A DNA stretch of 48,029 nt, from the NCBI GenBank assembly GCA_017999365.1, contig JAGNLW010000002.1:112501-160529 (forward strand), read 5' to 3'. Position numbers and translations under genes: made by a program. The stretch comes from Candidatus Aminicenantota bacterium. Its GTDB lineage: Bacteria > Acidobacteriota > Aminicenantia > Aminicenantales > Saccharicenantaceae. The number at the start of each line of letters is the position of its first letter. Within the stretch, counting starts at the first letter, position 1. Below the pieces are notes generated by a model. The model searched no databases. It saw only the letters and a program-made list of their open reading frames with translations, and was not told where the DNA came from. Shown here in pieces: positions 1 through 6,866 of the stretch.

Positions 1-2
1 AC

Positions 3-671
3 ACGCAGGTCATCGTCTTCCGGGCCGGCGGCGCGGAATGGCGCCTCGACTTCAGCCCGGCCCGCAGCCGGACCTCGTTCCGGACGCCCGAGGGAGAACG
101 CGCGTACGATCTCGTCCCTCTGCCTCTCGTCATCGTCGACGGCGCCGTCCTTTCGCTCGGCGGCGGCGCGGTCCTCCCCGACGGGTCGGTGGCCATGGCC
201 TACGACGGGGAGACGCCGGCCGTTCTCGACGGCGTCGACTTGACCATCGTCTCGTCCGCCGCGGTGGCCATCGCCTCGCACCTGGTCCTGGAAGGCGTGC
301 GCTGGCGCGACGGCATCCCCTACGCCAAGGACACCCGGGCCCAGCTCGTCATCTACTCCTCGGGCCGGGACATCGCGACGGGAGAGGCCGTCGAGGGCGG
401 CATCGTCGTCGCCTCCGGCGCCCCGACCGACCTCCGGGTCCAGGCCGCGATGACCGCGGCCTCGGGCGGGTTCCGCGTCGAGGGCACGGGCAAGACCGTC
501 GAAGTGATGGGCGCCCTGCACGCGGGCGGCTACGCCGGCAACGGCAACGCGCTCCGGCTGGCCGCCGACGACCGGGCCGCCGACGGGAGGCTTCCGGCCC
601 GCTCGCCCCTGACCGCGTCCTCTCAATTGGCCTTCTACGCCCTCCGCGTCCTGGCCTGGAGGGAGTACTGA
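3..671 (+). CDS. Pilus-associated secreted protein, 5' end cut by the window
   Basis: The frame is open from the left edge, so the true start lies outside; 222 codons are visible and stop at TGA 669-671. The visible part is rich in beta-strand-like Val/Ile runs, for example VDLTIVSS followed by AVAIASHLVLEGVRW. It ends three bases before a prepilin-type gene, so the two are almost certainly co-transcribed. That context and the passenger-like repeats suggest an accessory protein of a type IV pilus or type II secretion pseudopilin operon (PilX/DUF4900-like). The family assignment is a guess from context; no catalytic motif is seen. In-frame ATG at 189 is internal, not the start. Confidence 0.6.
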   Translation, partial: TQVIVFRAGGAEWRLDFSPARSRTSFRTPEGERAYDLVPLPLVIVDGAVLSLGGGAVLPDGSVAMAYDGETPAVLDGVDLTIVSSAAVAIASHLVLEGVRWRDGIPYAKDTRAQLVIYSSGRDIATGEAVEGGIVVASGAPTDLRVQAAMTAASGGFRVEGTGKTVEVMGALHAGGYAGNGNALRLAADDRAADGRLPARSPLTASSQLAFYALRVLAWREY

Positions 672-1112
672 ATGGGCCGCCGCGCCGATGGCCGGGGGTT
701 CTCGCTCTTCGAGGTCCTCGTCGCCCTGGCCCTGGCCGGCCTGTTCGCCGCCGGGGCCGGGTATTCGGTCGGCCGGCTCGGGCCGAGGCTCCGGCTTCGG
801 GCGGGGGTCTGGGCGGTGACGTCGGGGCTGGGCCAGGCCCGGTTCCGCGCCGTGATGTCGGGCCAGCCCGTCCGGGTCCGCTTCGCCGGTTCGACGCTCG
901 TGTTCGAGCGCCCGGACGACGCTTCCGGAACATGGCGGACGGCCCGGACCGAAGTCCTGGACGGGGTCGCGGTCGAGGCCAACGCCGCTCCCGTCTTCTA
1001 TCCGCAGGGAACGGTGGCCCCGTTGGCGGCGGTCACGGTCGGGAACGCGGCCGGGGCCTACCGGATCACGGTGGCCATCACGGGACGGATCCGGTCGGTC
1101 AGGACCGGTTGA
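672..1112 (+). CDS. Prepilin-type protein, GspH/FimT-like minor pseudopilin
   Basis: The 146-residue product begins with a short basic leader ending in Gly9, then the prepilin motif FSLFEVLVALALAGLF with the conserved Glu at +5 (Glu14). This is the class III signal cut and N-methylated by prepilin peptidase, followed by the hydrophobic stalk helix. The rest (about residues 35-146) is a small globular head with the size and strand-rich look of GspH/FimT minor pseudopilins. The ATG directly abuts the TGA of the preceding pilus-associated gene, so translation is probably coupled. Its last 14 bases overlap the 3' end of the convergent PilZ gene. Whether it serves a pilus or type II secretion cannot be told here. 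Confidence 0.85.
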   Translation: MGRRADGRGFSLFEVLVALALAGLFAAGAGYSVGRLGPRLRLRAGVWAVTSGLGQARFRAVMSGQPVRVRFAGSTLVFERPDDASGTWRTARTEVLDGVAVEANAAPVFYPQGTVAPLAAVTVGNAAGAYRITVAITGRIRSVRTG

Positions 1113-1548
1113 GTCGAGGCTGCGGCGGGACGGCGTGAGGCGCGGCGTCCTGGGCGAGATCGGGCTTCTTGACCTCGTAGAGTTCCTTCATCAGGCTCAT
1201 GAAGCTCTGCGGGCGGTCGTGGAGGAACTCGACGCCCATCTCGTACATGTTCTCCGAGGAGTGGCGGCGGACCCATTTGACCTCGCCGTCGAGGCTGAGG
1301 CTGGCCATGGTCCGCGACAGGACGATGCGGAGTTGGACGCGCGTCCCCACCGGATAGGCTTCTTGCGACTGGATCATGGTCCCGCCGAGGGACAGGTCGT
1401 AGGTGAAGGCCTTGGCCTCGGCGGCCCCGCGCAGGCCCTGCTCTGTGCCATGGAGGGTGATGGTCGTCCGGTTCTTCTGCTTGAAGCGCCGGTCCCGGCG
1501 GCGCTGGGCGGACTTGGCGACGGAGGCGGGGGTGCGCACGGCCCTCAT
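1099..1548 (-). CDS. PilZ domain protein (third gene of a tandem PilZ operon)
   Basis: The 149-residue protein has the two c-di-GMP contacts of PilZ domains: an Arg-rich RRRDRRF stretch near residue 17-23 (RxxxR) and DLSLGG near residue 52. It ends with a conserved GVEFLHD strand shared with its two neighbours. It is therefore expected to bind c-di-GMP as a single-domain adaptor. The upstream PilZ stop is four bases away. The ATG at 1548 directly follows GAGGGG with no spacer, whereas the GTG three codons on (1539) has ideal spacing, so the true start may be that GTG. The 3' end overlaps the pseudopilin gene by 14 bp, tail to tail. Confidence 0.85.
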   Translation of the reverse strand: MRAVRTPASVAKSAQRRRDRRFKQKNRTTITLHGTEQGLRGAAEAKAFTYDLSLGGTMIQSQEAYPVGTRVQLRIVLSRTMASLSLDGEVKWVRRHSSENMYEMGVEFLHDRPQSFMSLMKELYEVKKPDLAQDAAPHAVPPQPRLNRS

Positions 1549-1552
1549 CCCC

Positions 1553-1930
1553 TCAGACCTTGCCCAGCTCGGAGGCCGGGCGGGCCGCCCTGGTCCGGGG
1601 GTCGAGGTCGTGGATGTTCTTCAACAGGCTCATGAAGGCGGCGCTGGCCGAGTGCTGGAACTCGACGCCGAGCTCGTGGATGTCGTCGGCCTCGTGATGC
1701 CGGGACCACTTGACCACGGCTTCGATGGTGATCGTCTCCCCGGTCCGGACGAGCTCGATGCGGAGAGGGAGAAGGCTGCCCACGGCGAAGGGCTCGGGGC
1801 TGTGCAGACAAGCCCCGCCGAGCGAGATGTCGCTGGTGAAGGCCTGGATCTCGACGGGCCCCAGGGCGCCCGGGACCCGGATCAGGGTCTTGTTCCACTG
1901 CTTGACGCGACGGTCTTTTCGCCTTTGCAT
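1553..1930 (-). CDS. PilZ domain protein (second gene of the tandem PilZ operon)
   Basis: This 125-residue single-domain protein starts MQRRKDRRVKQWNK, carrying the RxxxR part of the c-di-GMP site at the very N-terminus, and has DISLGG at about residue 34-39. The end contains the ELGVEFQHS strand shared by all three paralogues. The start is supported by GAGGGG upstream and by near-identity of its first residues with those of the neighbouring paralogue (MERRKHRRF). It lies 34 bp after the first PilZ gene and 4 bp before the third, so one transcript is likely. With both ligand motifs intact it should be c-di-GMP responsive; the output partner is not visible. Confidence 0.88.
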   Translation of the reverse strand: MQRRKDRRVKQWNKTLIRVPGALGPVEIQAFTSDISLGGACLHSPEPFAVGSLLPLRIELVRTGETITIEAVVKWSRHHEADDIHELGVEFQHSASAAFMSLLKNIHDLDPRTRAARPASELGKV

Positions 1931-1964
1931 GATCGGCCCCTCTTTCTGTCCCCTCGCGCCCCTG

Positions 1965-2363
1965 TCAGACGGGCGCCTTGTCCAGCCCCTCGCCGGCCGG
2001 CTCGTCCTTCGGCTTGCGGTCGGTGTCGTGATAGAGATTGCGCATGATGGCCTGGAGCGTCTGCTCGGTGCAGTCCTGGAACTCCACGCCGAACTCGTGG
2101 ACCTTGAGTTCCTCGTTCCAGCGGTTCCAGCGCACGGCGGCGTCGAGGCCGACGAACTCGCGGGACCTGACCAGCTCGAGGTGGAGGCGAACGACGCAGC
2201 CGACCGGGAAGCCGGCGTCGCACTGGATCCTGGCTCCCCCCAGAGAGAGGTCCCAGGCGTAGGCGTCCATCGGGCAGTCGGGCAGGATGCCCTGACCGCC
2301 GGTCACGGACTTGATGATCGCCTTGTTCCACTGCTGGAAGCGGCGATGTTTGCGTCTTTCCAT
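1965..2363 (-). CDS. PilZ domain protein (first gene of the tandem PilZ operon)
   Basis: The 132-residue product starts MERRKHRRFQQWNK and has DLSLGG around residue 51-56, so both PilZ c-di-GMP motifs are present. A longer in-frame start at 2432 exists, but the ATG at 2363 is preferred: GGAG lies 7 bases before it, and the N-terminus then matches the paralogue downstream. All three PilZ proteins share the order basic RxxxR start, DxSLGG, then a charged VxW(N/S/V)R strand and GVEF. The tandem most likely arose by duplication. The 106 bp upstream separate it from the glycosyltransferase on the same strand. Confidence 0.87.
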   Translation of the reverse strand: MERRKHRRFQQWNKAIIKSVTGGQGILPDCPMDAYAWDLSLGGARIQCDAGFPVGCVVRLHLELVRSREFVGLDAAVRWNRWNEELKVHEFGVEFQDCTEQTLQAIMRNLYHDTDRKPKDEPAGEGLDKAPV

Positions 2364-2469
2364 GGCGGCACTCCGGTCCGGGGAACGGCCCCGGTTCCCC
2401 GCCATTCTGGCGTCCCGGGCGGGAAGCGGCAATCCCCCCTTGGGGTGAATCCGGCGGTGAAATCCCCCC

Positions 2470-3225
2470 CTATCGGGAGGAGAGGCCGCGGCGGGCGCGG
2501 CGGCGGATGCCGAGGAGCTCGCGGAGCATGCCCCACGAGCCTTTGAGAAAGCGCAGGCGGCTCGGCCGGGAGTCGCTCCAGGCGACCGGGACCTGGGCCA
2601 CGCGGTAGCCGAGCTCCCGGCAAAGCACCAGGACCTCGACGTCGAAGGAGAAGCCCTCGGTCCGCAGGCGCGAGAAGACGTCGCGGGCGGCCTCCCGGCG
2701 GAAGGCCTTGAAGCCGCACTGGGTGTCGGGATAACCGCGCAGGACGAGCAGGCGGACGAGGGCGTTGAAGACCTTGCCCATGAGCTCCCGCGGCCGCCGC
2801 TGACGGACCCGGATCACGGAGGCGGCCAGGGCCCGCGAGCCGATCGCCGCGTCCGCCCCGGCCTCGATGGCCGCCACGAGCTTATCGGCCTCGGCGATGG
2901 GCGTCGACAGGTCGTCGTCGGTGAACAGGACGATGTCGCCGTCCGCGGCCAGCATGCCCTCCCGCACGGCCGCGCCCTTGCCCCGGTTCCTCTCGAGGCG
3001 GATGACCCGGCCGGCCGGGCGCCCGCCGAGGGCGGCCAGCGCGGCCCGGGCCGCCTCCGCCGTCCCGTCGGGGCTGCCGTCGTCGACGACGACGATCTCG
3101 GCATCGGCGGGTTTGCCGGCCAGGAAGGCCGCGACCGCCCCGACCGTCGCCGCGATGCCGGGCTCCCGGGCGTACGTCGGGACGACGACGGACAGGCGGA
3201 CGGCGCTGGCGGTCTGTTCGGCCAT
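2470..3225 (-). CDS. Family 2 glycosyltransferase, dolichyl-phosphate glucosyl/mannosyltransferase-like
   Basis: The 251-residue GT-A enzyme shows the whole GT2 signature: LSVVVPTY at residue 10-17, IVVVDDGSPDGT for nucleotide binding, and LFTDDDLSTP, the variant DxD of the Alg5/DPM branch. It also has GYPDTQCGFKAF and FSFDVEVLVLCRE, which are typical of polyprenyl-phosphate sugar synthases. It is expected to transfer a sugar from a nucleotide sugar to a polyprenyl phosphate at the inner face of the membrane. No C-terminal membrane helices are present, so it is the soluble type. An upstream in-frame start (3348) is rejected because ATG 3225 begins just before the first strand and lies downstream of a TATAAT at 3254-3259. 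Confidence 0.85.
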   Translation of the reverse strand: MAEQTASAVRLSVVVPTYAREPGIAATVGAVAAFLAGKPADAEIVVVDDGSPDGTAEAARAALAALGGRPAGRVIRLERNRGKGAAVREGMLAADGDIVLFTDDDLSTPIAEADKLVAAIEAGADAAIGSRALAASVIRVRQRRPRELMGKVFNALVRLLVLRGYPDTQCGFKAFRREAARDVFSRLRTEGFSFDVEVLVLCRELGYRVAQVPVAWSDSRPSRLRFLKGSWGMLRELLGIRRRARRGLSSR

Positions 3226-3253
3226 CGTTCGGGCTCTCGGGTGAAGCACCGGG

Positions 3254-3297
3254 ATTATAAAAGAACCGTTTTGAAAAAACGAGAATTGGTTTAAAAT
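3254..3297. promoter_or_regulatory. Divergent promoter region between glycosyltransferase and S9 peptidase
   Basis: This is a short AT-rich island in GC-rich DNA. On the minus strand TATAAT occupies 3259-3254, about 28 bases before the glycosyltransferase ATG; its -35 is poor. On the plus strand TTGAAA (3271-3276) and TAAAAT (3292-3297) are 15 bp apart, a tight spacing, in front of the peptidase gene. Confidence 0.5.
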
Positions 3298-3340
3298 CCC
3301 TGTCTTCGACCATGACCTCATCCGGGAGAGAGGTGCGCCC

Positions 3341-5746
3341 ATGACCAAGACCGCCGTCCGCCTCGCCGTCCTCGCCGTCCTCGCCGCCGCGCTCGTCCCC
3401 TGCGCCGCCGGCCAGGAGCCCTACAAGATGCCCCCCAAGGAAGTCGTCGACATCCTCGACGCGCCGCCGACCCCATCGGTGACGATGAGCCCGGCCGGCG
3501 ACACGATGCTCCTCGTCGAGCGCGAGTCGATGCCCTCGATCGCCTACCTCTCCGAGCCCATCCTGCGGATCGCCGGGATGCGCATCACCCCGGCCTATAA
3601 CAGCCGCCAGGTCCTGAGCTTCTCCACCGGCCTCGCCCTCAAGGACATGAAGACGGGCCTCGTCCGCCGCGTCGCCCTGCCCGAAGGCGTCAAGTTCACC
3701 TTCCCGGCCTTCTCCCCCGACGGCGCGCGCGTCGCCTTCCTCCGCTACGTCGAGGGCGGCGTCGAACTCTGGGCCGTGGACGTCAAGGCGGGCACGGCCA
3801 AGGCCCTGACCGGGCCGGTCGTCAACGCCGTCCTCGGGGGCGTCGACTGGGCCCCCGACTCGCGCCGCGTCCTCGTCTCGCTCGTCCCCGAGGGCCGCGG
3901 CCCGACCCCGGTCGCGCCGCGCGTCCCCGTCGGCCCCGAGATCCAGGTCTCGGGCGGCAAGGAGGCCAAGGTCGCCACCTACCAGGACTTGCTCAAGAAC
4001 GCCTTCGATGAGGTCCTCTTCGACCACTATGCCGCTTCGCAGACGGCCCTCGTCGACGCCGTGACCGGAGAGGTCCGCGGGATCGGGAAGCCGGGCATCT
4101 ACGACACCCTGGCCGTCTCGCCGTCCCAGCGCTACCTCTACGTCGGCCGGATCAAGCGGCCCTACTCCTACGCCCTGCCCGCCGACGGCTTCGCCCATTC
4201 GCTGGAGGTCTGGGACCTCGACGGCAACCTGGTCAAGGTCGTGGCCGACCTGCCGACCGAAGAGGGCGTGCCCATCAACGGCGTCCCGACGGGCCCGCGC
4301 AACGTCGGTTGGATGGTCCACAGGCCGGAGACCCTGATCTGGGCCGAGGCCCTCGACGGCGGCGATCCGAAAAAGGACGCCCCCTTCCGCGACCGCTGGG
4401 TGTCGCTCGACGCTCCGTTCGCCGCCGAGCCCAAGGAGCTCTTCAAGCTCAAGGAGAGGGCCGCGGGCCTGCAGTACTTCGCGGCGCCGGGCAAGGTCCT
4501 GGCGACGCAGAGCGAATGGAAGAGGAGCTGGCGGACGACCTTCCTGGTCGACCTCGCGGCCCCGGCCGCCGCGCCGGTCACGGTCTGGGACCTGGGTGTC
4601 CGGGACAGCTACAAGAACCCCGGACGCCCGGTCACGACGACCCTCGAGACCGGCGAGCGGGTCATCCTCCAGGACAAGGACTGGATCTACCTGAGCGGCG
4701 CCGGTTCGTCCCCCCGGGGCGACCATCCCTTCCTCGACCGCATGAACCTCAAGACCCTCAAGGTCGAGCGCCTCTGGCAGTGCCAGGACCCGGCCTACGA
4801 GACCTTCGTCGATTTCGCCGGCGCCTCGCGGACGAAGATCGTCACCAGCTACGAATCGAAGACCGAGCCGCCGAACTACTGCCTCTTCGACCTCAAGACG
4901 AAGAAGCGCTCGGCCCTGACGGACTTCAAGGACCCGGCGCCCCAGCTGACCGGCCTCCGCAAAGAGCGCATCACCTACAAGAGGGCCATCGACGGCCTCG
5001 AGCTCAGCGGCACGCTCTACCTGCCGCCGGGATACAAGGACGGCACGCGGCTGCCCGTCGTCATCTGGGCCTATCCCCTCGAATACGATACGGCGGCCAC
5101 GGCCGGCCAGGTCCGCGGCTCCGTCAACCGGTTCACGTTCTTCCGCGGCACCTCGCAGCTGTTCTTCCTGACCCAGGGCTACGCCGTCCTCGACAACGCC
5201 GAGATGCCCGTCGTCGGCGACCCCGAGAAGGTCAACGACACCTTCGTGCCGCAGATCGTCTCCAACGCCGAGGCGGCCATCCGCAAGCTCGACGAGATGG
5301 GCGTCGGCGACCCCAAGCGGGTCGGCGTCGGCGGCCACAGCTACGGGGCCTTCATGACCGCCAACTTGTTGGCCCACTGCGACTTGTTCGCGGCCGGCAT
5401 CGCCCGCAGCGGGGCCTACAACCGGACCCTGACGCCCTTCGGCTTCCAGAGCGAGCGGCGGACCCTGTGGGAAGCGACCGACACCTACGTCAAGATGTCG
5501 CCGTTCATGTTCGCCGACAGGATCAAGACGCCGCTGCTGATGATCCACGGCATGGCCGACAACAACTCGGGCACCTTCCCCATCCAGTCCGAGCGCCTGT
5601 TCGCCGCGCTCAAGGGCTTCGGCGCGACGGCGCGGTTCGTCTACCTGCCGTACGAGAGCCACGGCTATTCGGCCCGCGAGTCGGTCCTCCACGTCCTGGC
5701 CGAGATGATCGAATGGTTCGACATCCACGTGAAGAACAGAAAGTGA
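3341..5746 (+). CDS. Exported S9 (prolyl oligopeptidase) family peptidase, glutamyl-endopeptidase-like (S9D)
   Basis: The 801-residue protein has a Sec signal peptide (about residues 1-24, ending AAG/QE), a beta-propeller N-terminal half and a C-terminal alpha/beta hydrolase. The catalytic triad is visible: Ser667 in GGHSYGAFM, Asp740 in HGMADNNSGT and His774 in YESHGYSARES. The stretch ARSGAYNRTLTPFGFQ and the following RTLWEAT are hallmarks of the S9D branch that includes plant chloroplast glutamyl endopeptidase, so cleavage after acidic residues is plausible. Full length for the family. GAGAGAGG precedes the ATG. It probably acts in the periplasm or outside, digesting peptides together with the M61, C69 and M16 enzymes of this window. 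Confidence 0.9.
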   Translation: MTKTAVRLAVLAVLAAALVPCAAGQEPYKMPPKEVVDILDAPPTPSVTMSPAGDTMLLVERESMPSIAYLSEPILRIAGMRITPAYNSRQVLSFSTGLALKDMKTGLVRRVALPEGVKFTFPAFSPDGARVAFLRYVEGGVELWAVDVKAGTAKALTGPVVNAVLGGVDWAPDSRRVLVSLVPEGRGPTPVAPRVPVGPEIQVSGGKEAKVATYQDLLKNAFDEVLFDHYAASQTALVDAVTGEVRGIGKPGIYDTLAVSPSQRYLYVGRIKRPYSYALPADGFAHSLEVWDLDGNLVKVVADLPTEEGVPINGVPTGPRNVGWMVHRPETLIWAEALDGGDPKKDAPFRDRWVSLDAPFAAEPKELFKLKERAAGLQYFAAPGKVLATQSEWKRSWRTTFLVDLAAPAAAPVTVWDLGVRDSYKNPGRPVTTTLETGERVILQDKDWIYLSGAGSSPRGDHPFLDRMNLKTLKVERLWQCQDPAYETFVDFAGASRTKIVTSYESKTEPPNYCLFDLKTKKRSALTDFKDPAPQLTGLRKERITYKRAIDGLELSGTLYLPPGYKDGTRLPVVIWAYPLEYDTAATAGQVRGSVNRFTFFRGTSQLFFLTQGYAVLDNAEMPVVGDPEKVNDTFVPQIVSNAEAAIRKLDEMGVGDPKRVGVGGHSYGAFMTANLLAHCDLFAAGIARSGAYNRTLTPFGFQSERRTLWEATDTYVKMSPFMFADRIKTPLLMIHGMADNNSGTFPIQSERLFAALKGFGATARFVYLPYESHGYSARESVLHVLAEMIEWFDIHVKNRK

Positions 5747-5753
5747 ACAACGG

Positions 5754-5788
5754 ATTTCCACAGAGTTTGTGCATAAGCCTGTGGAAAA
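5754..5788. promoter_or_regulatory. Cluster of three DnaA-box-like sites
   Basis: Within 35 bp of an intergenic region there are two perfect matches to the DnaA box consensus TTWTNCACA on the minus strand: TTATGCACA (5776-5768) and TTTTCCACA (5788-5780). A one-mismatch copy, ATTTCCACA, lies on the plus strand (5754-5762). The outer two also form a 9-bp perfect inverted repeat (5755-5763 / 5779-5787). No dnaA, dnaN or other origin gene is in the window, so an accessory DnaA-binding site is more likely than oriC; function is inferred. Confidence 0.5.
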
Positions 5789-5824
5789 GCGCCGGACGGC
5801 GCGGGCTAAAGACTTGTCCGGCGC
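5789..5824 (+). terminator. Candidate hairpin terminator after the S9 peptidase
   Basis: Perfect 9-bp arms GCGCCGGAC (5789-5797) and GTCCGGCGC (5816-5824) enclose an 18-nt loop, followed a few bases later by a short T4 run (5829-5832). The loop is long and the T run short, so this is only a moderate terminator candidate; a regulatory hairpin in the surE leader is the alternative. Confidence 0.4.
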
Positions 5825-5885
5825 GGACTTTTGATGAATCGCACAGCGGCATGTGCAGACCGAGCGACGCGCGAAGGAGGGAGCG

Positions 5886-6758
5886 ATGAACGAACGGAGG
5901 ATGCCCGCCGCGTCCGTGCTGATCGCCCTCCTCCTGGCCGCGGCCTGCGGCGCCGGCGCTCCCGCGCCGTCCGCTCCCCGGCCCTTGTCCATCCTCGTCA
6001 CCAACGACGACGGCATCGAAGCGCCCGGCATCGCGGCGCTGGCCGCGGCCCTGGCCCCCTTGGGCGCCGTGACCGTCGCCGCTCCCGACCGGGGCCGCTC
6101 GGGCGCGAGCCACGGCGTGACCTCGGACCGTCCCATCGCCGTCCGCGAGAGCGTGCGGGCCGGCCAGCGCTGGATCGCCGTCGACGCCCTGCCGGCGACC
6201 TGCGTCCGGCTGGCCGTCGAAGAGCTCCTCGCCGAGAGGCCGGACATCGTCCTTTCGGGCATCAACCACGGCGAGAACCTGGGCACGGTCACGTTCTACT
6301 CGGCCACGGTCGGAGCGGCCCGCGAGGCGGCTTTCCTGGGGCTTCCGGCCATCGCCGTCAACCTGGTCTCGTCCAAGGACATGGACTTCGCAGGGGCGGC
6401 CGCGGTCGCCGCGGACATCGTCCGGGCCCTGGGGGGGAACGGCATCCCGCCGGGGACCTTCCTCAACGTCAACGTCCCGCCCCTCCCCCGCGCCGCTTTG
6501 CGCGGCGTCCGCGTCACCCGCCAGGACACCCGGGCCCCCGTGGACCATTTCGGGAAACGGACCACGCCCGAGGGCCTGACGCTCTACCTCCCGGGCTGGG
6601 AGCACCTCGAACCGGCCCTGCCCGGCACCGACATCTGGGCCGTCCGCAACGGTTACGTTTCCGTCTCGGTCTTCGGGTTCGACCAGACGGCCGCCGTCCC
6701 TCCGGCGGCCCGGCTGGCCCTCGAGCGCCTGGAACGGCTGCCGGCCTCGGGCCGCTGA
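5886..6758 (+). CDS. surE: Exported SurE-type 5'/3'-nucleotidase (survival protein E)
   Basis: The 290-residue product carries all SurE landmarks: LVTNDDGIEAPG (metal-binding Asp41-Asp42), SGINHGENLGT, then YSATVGAAREAAFLG and a C-terminal NGYVSVSVFGF. The family hydrolyses nucleoside monophosphates with a divalent metal. Unusually, the domain is preceded by about 30 residues with a hydrophobic leader ending AAACG, so the enzyme looks exported; the lipobox is imperfect (Ala at -3), so a cleaved Sec signal is as likely as lipidation. The start at 5886 is set by GAAGGAGG a few bases upstream; the in-frame ATG at 5853 is too early. Exported, it could salvage phosphate or nucleosides from extracellular nucleotides. 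Confidence 0.9.
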   Translation: MNERRMPAASVLIALLLAAACGAGAPAPSAPRPLSILVTNDDGIEAPGIAALAAALAPLGAVTVAAPDRGRSGASHGVTSDRPIAVRESVRAGQRWIAVDALPATCVRLAVEELLAERPDIVLSGINHGENLGTVTFYSATVGAAREAAFLGLPAIAVNLVSSKDMDFAGAAAVAADIVRALGGNGIPPGTFLNVNVPPLPRAALRGVRVTRQDTRAPVDHFGKRTTPEGLTLYLPGWEHLEPALPGTDIWAVRNGYVSVSVFGFDQTAAVPPAARLALERLERLPASGR

Positions 6759-6809
6759 GCCGGCCGGCCGCGCCCGCCGCGCCTGACGGCCCAGCGCCCG
6801 CGTGAAGGA

Positions 6810-6838
6810 TTGACACCGGCCCGCAACGGCGGTAGATT
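6810..6838 (+). promoter_or_regulatory. Sigma-70-like promoter of the kinase gene
   Basis: TTGACA (6810-6815) and TAGATT (6833-6838) are 17 bp apart, 29 bases before the ATG of the Ser/Thr kinase. The -35 is a perfect consensus match. Confidence 0.65.
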
Positions 6839-6866
6839 GGGCTTACGCCGGTCAAGGGGGACGGGC

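Noticed and set aside
5747..5885. Chromosomal origin oriC
   Set aside because: DnaA boxes are present but there is no AT-rich unwinding element and no dnaA, dnaN, gidA or similar neighbour in the window.
2882..6292. A 1136-codon open frame on the minus strand opposite the S9 peptidase and surE
   Set aside because: It is a high-G+C shadow: low-complexity Arg/Gly/Asp/Val-rich text, no motifs, and both genes on the other strand have complete catalytic signatures.
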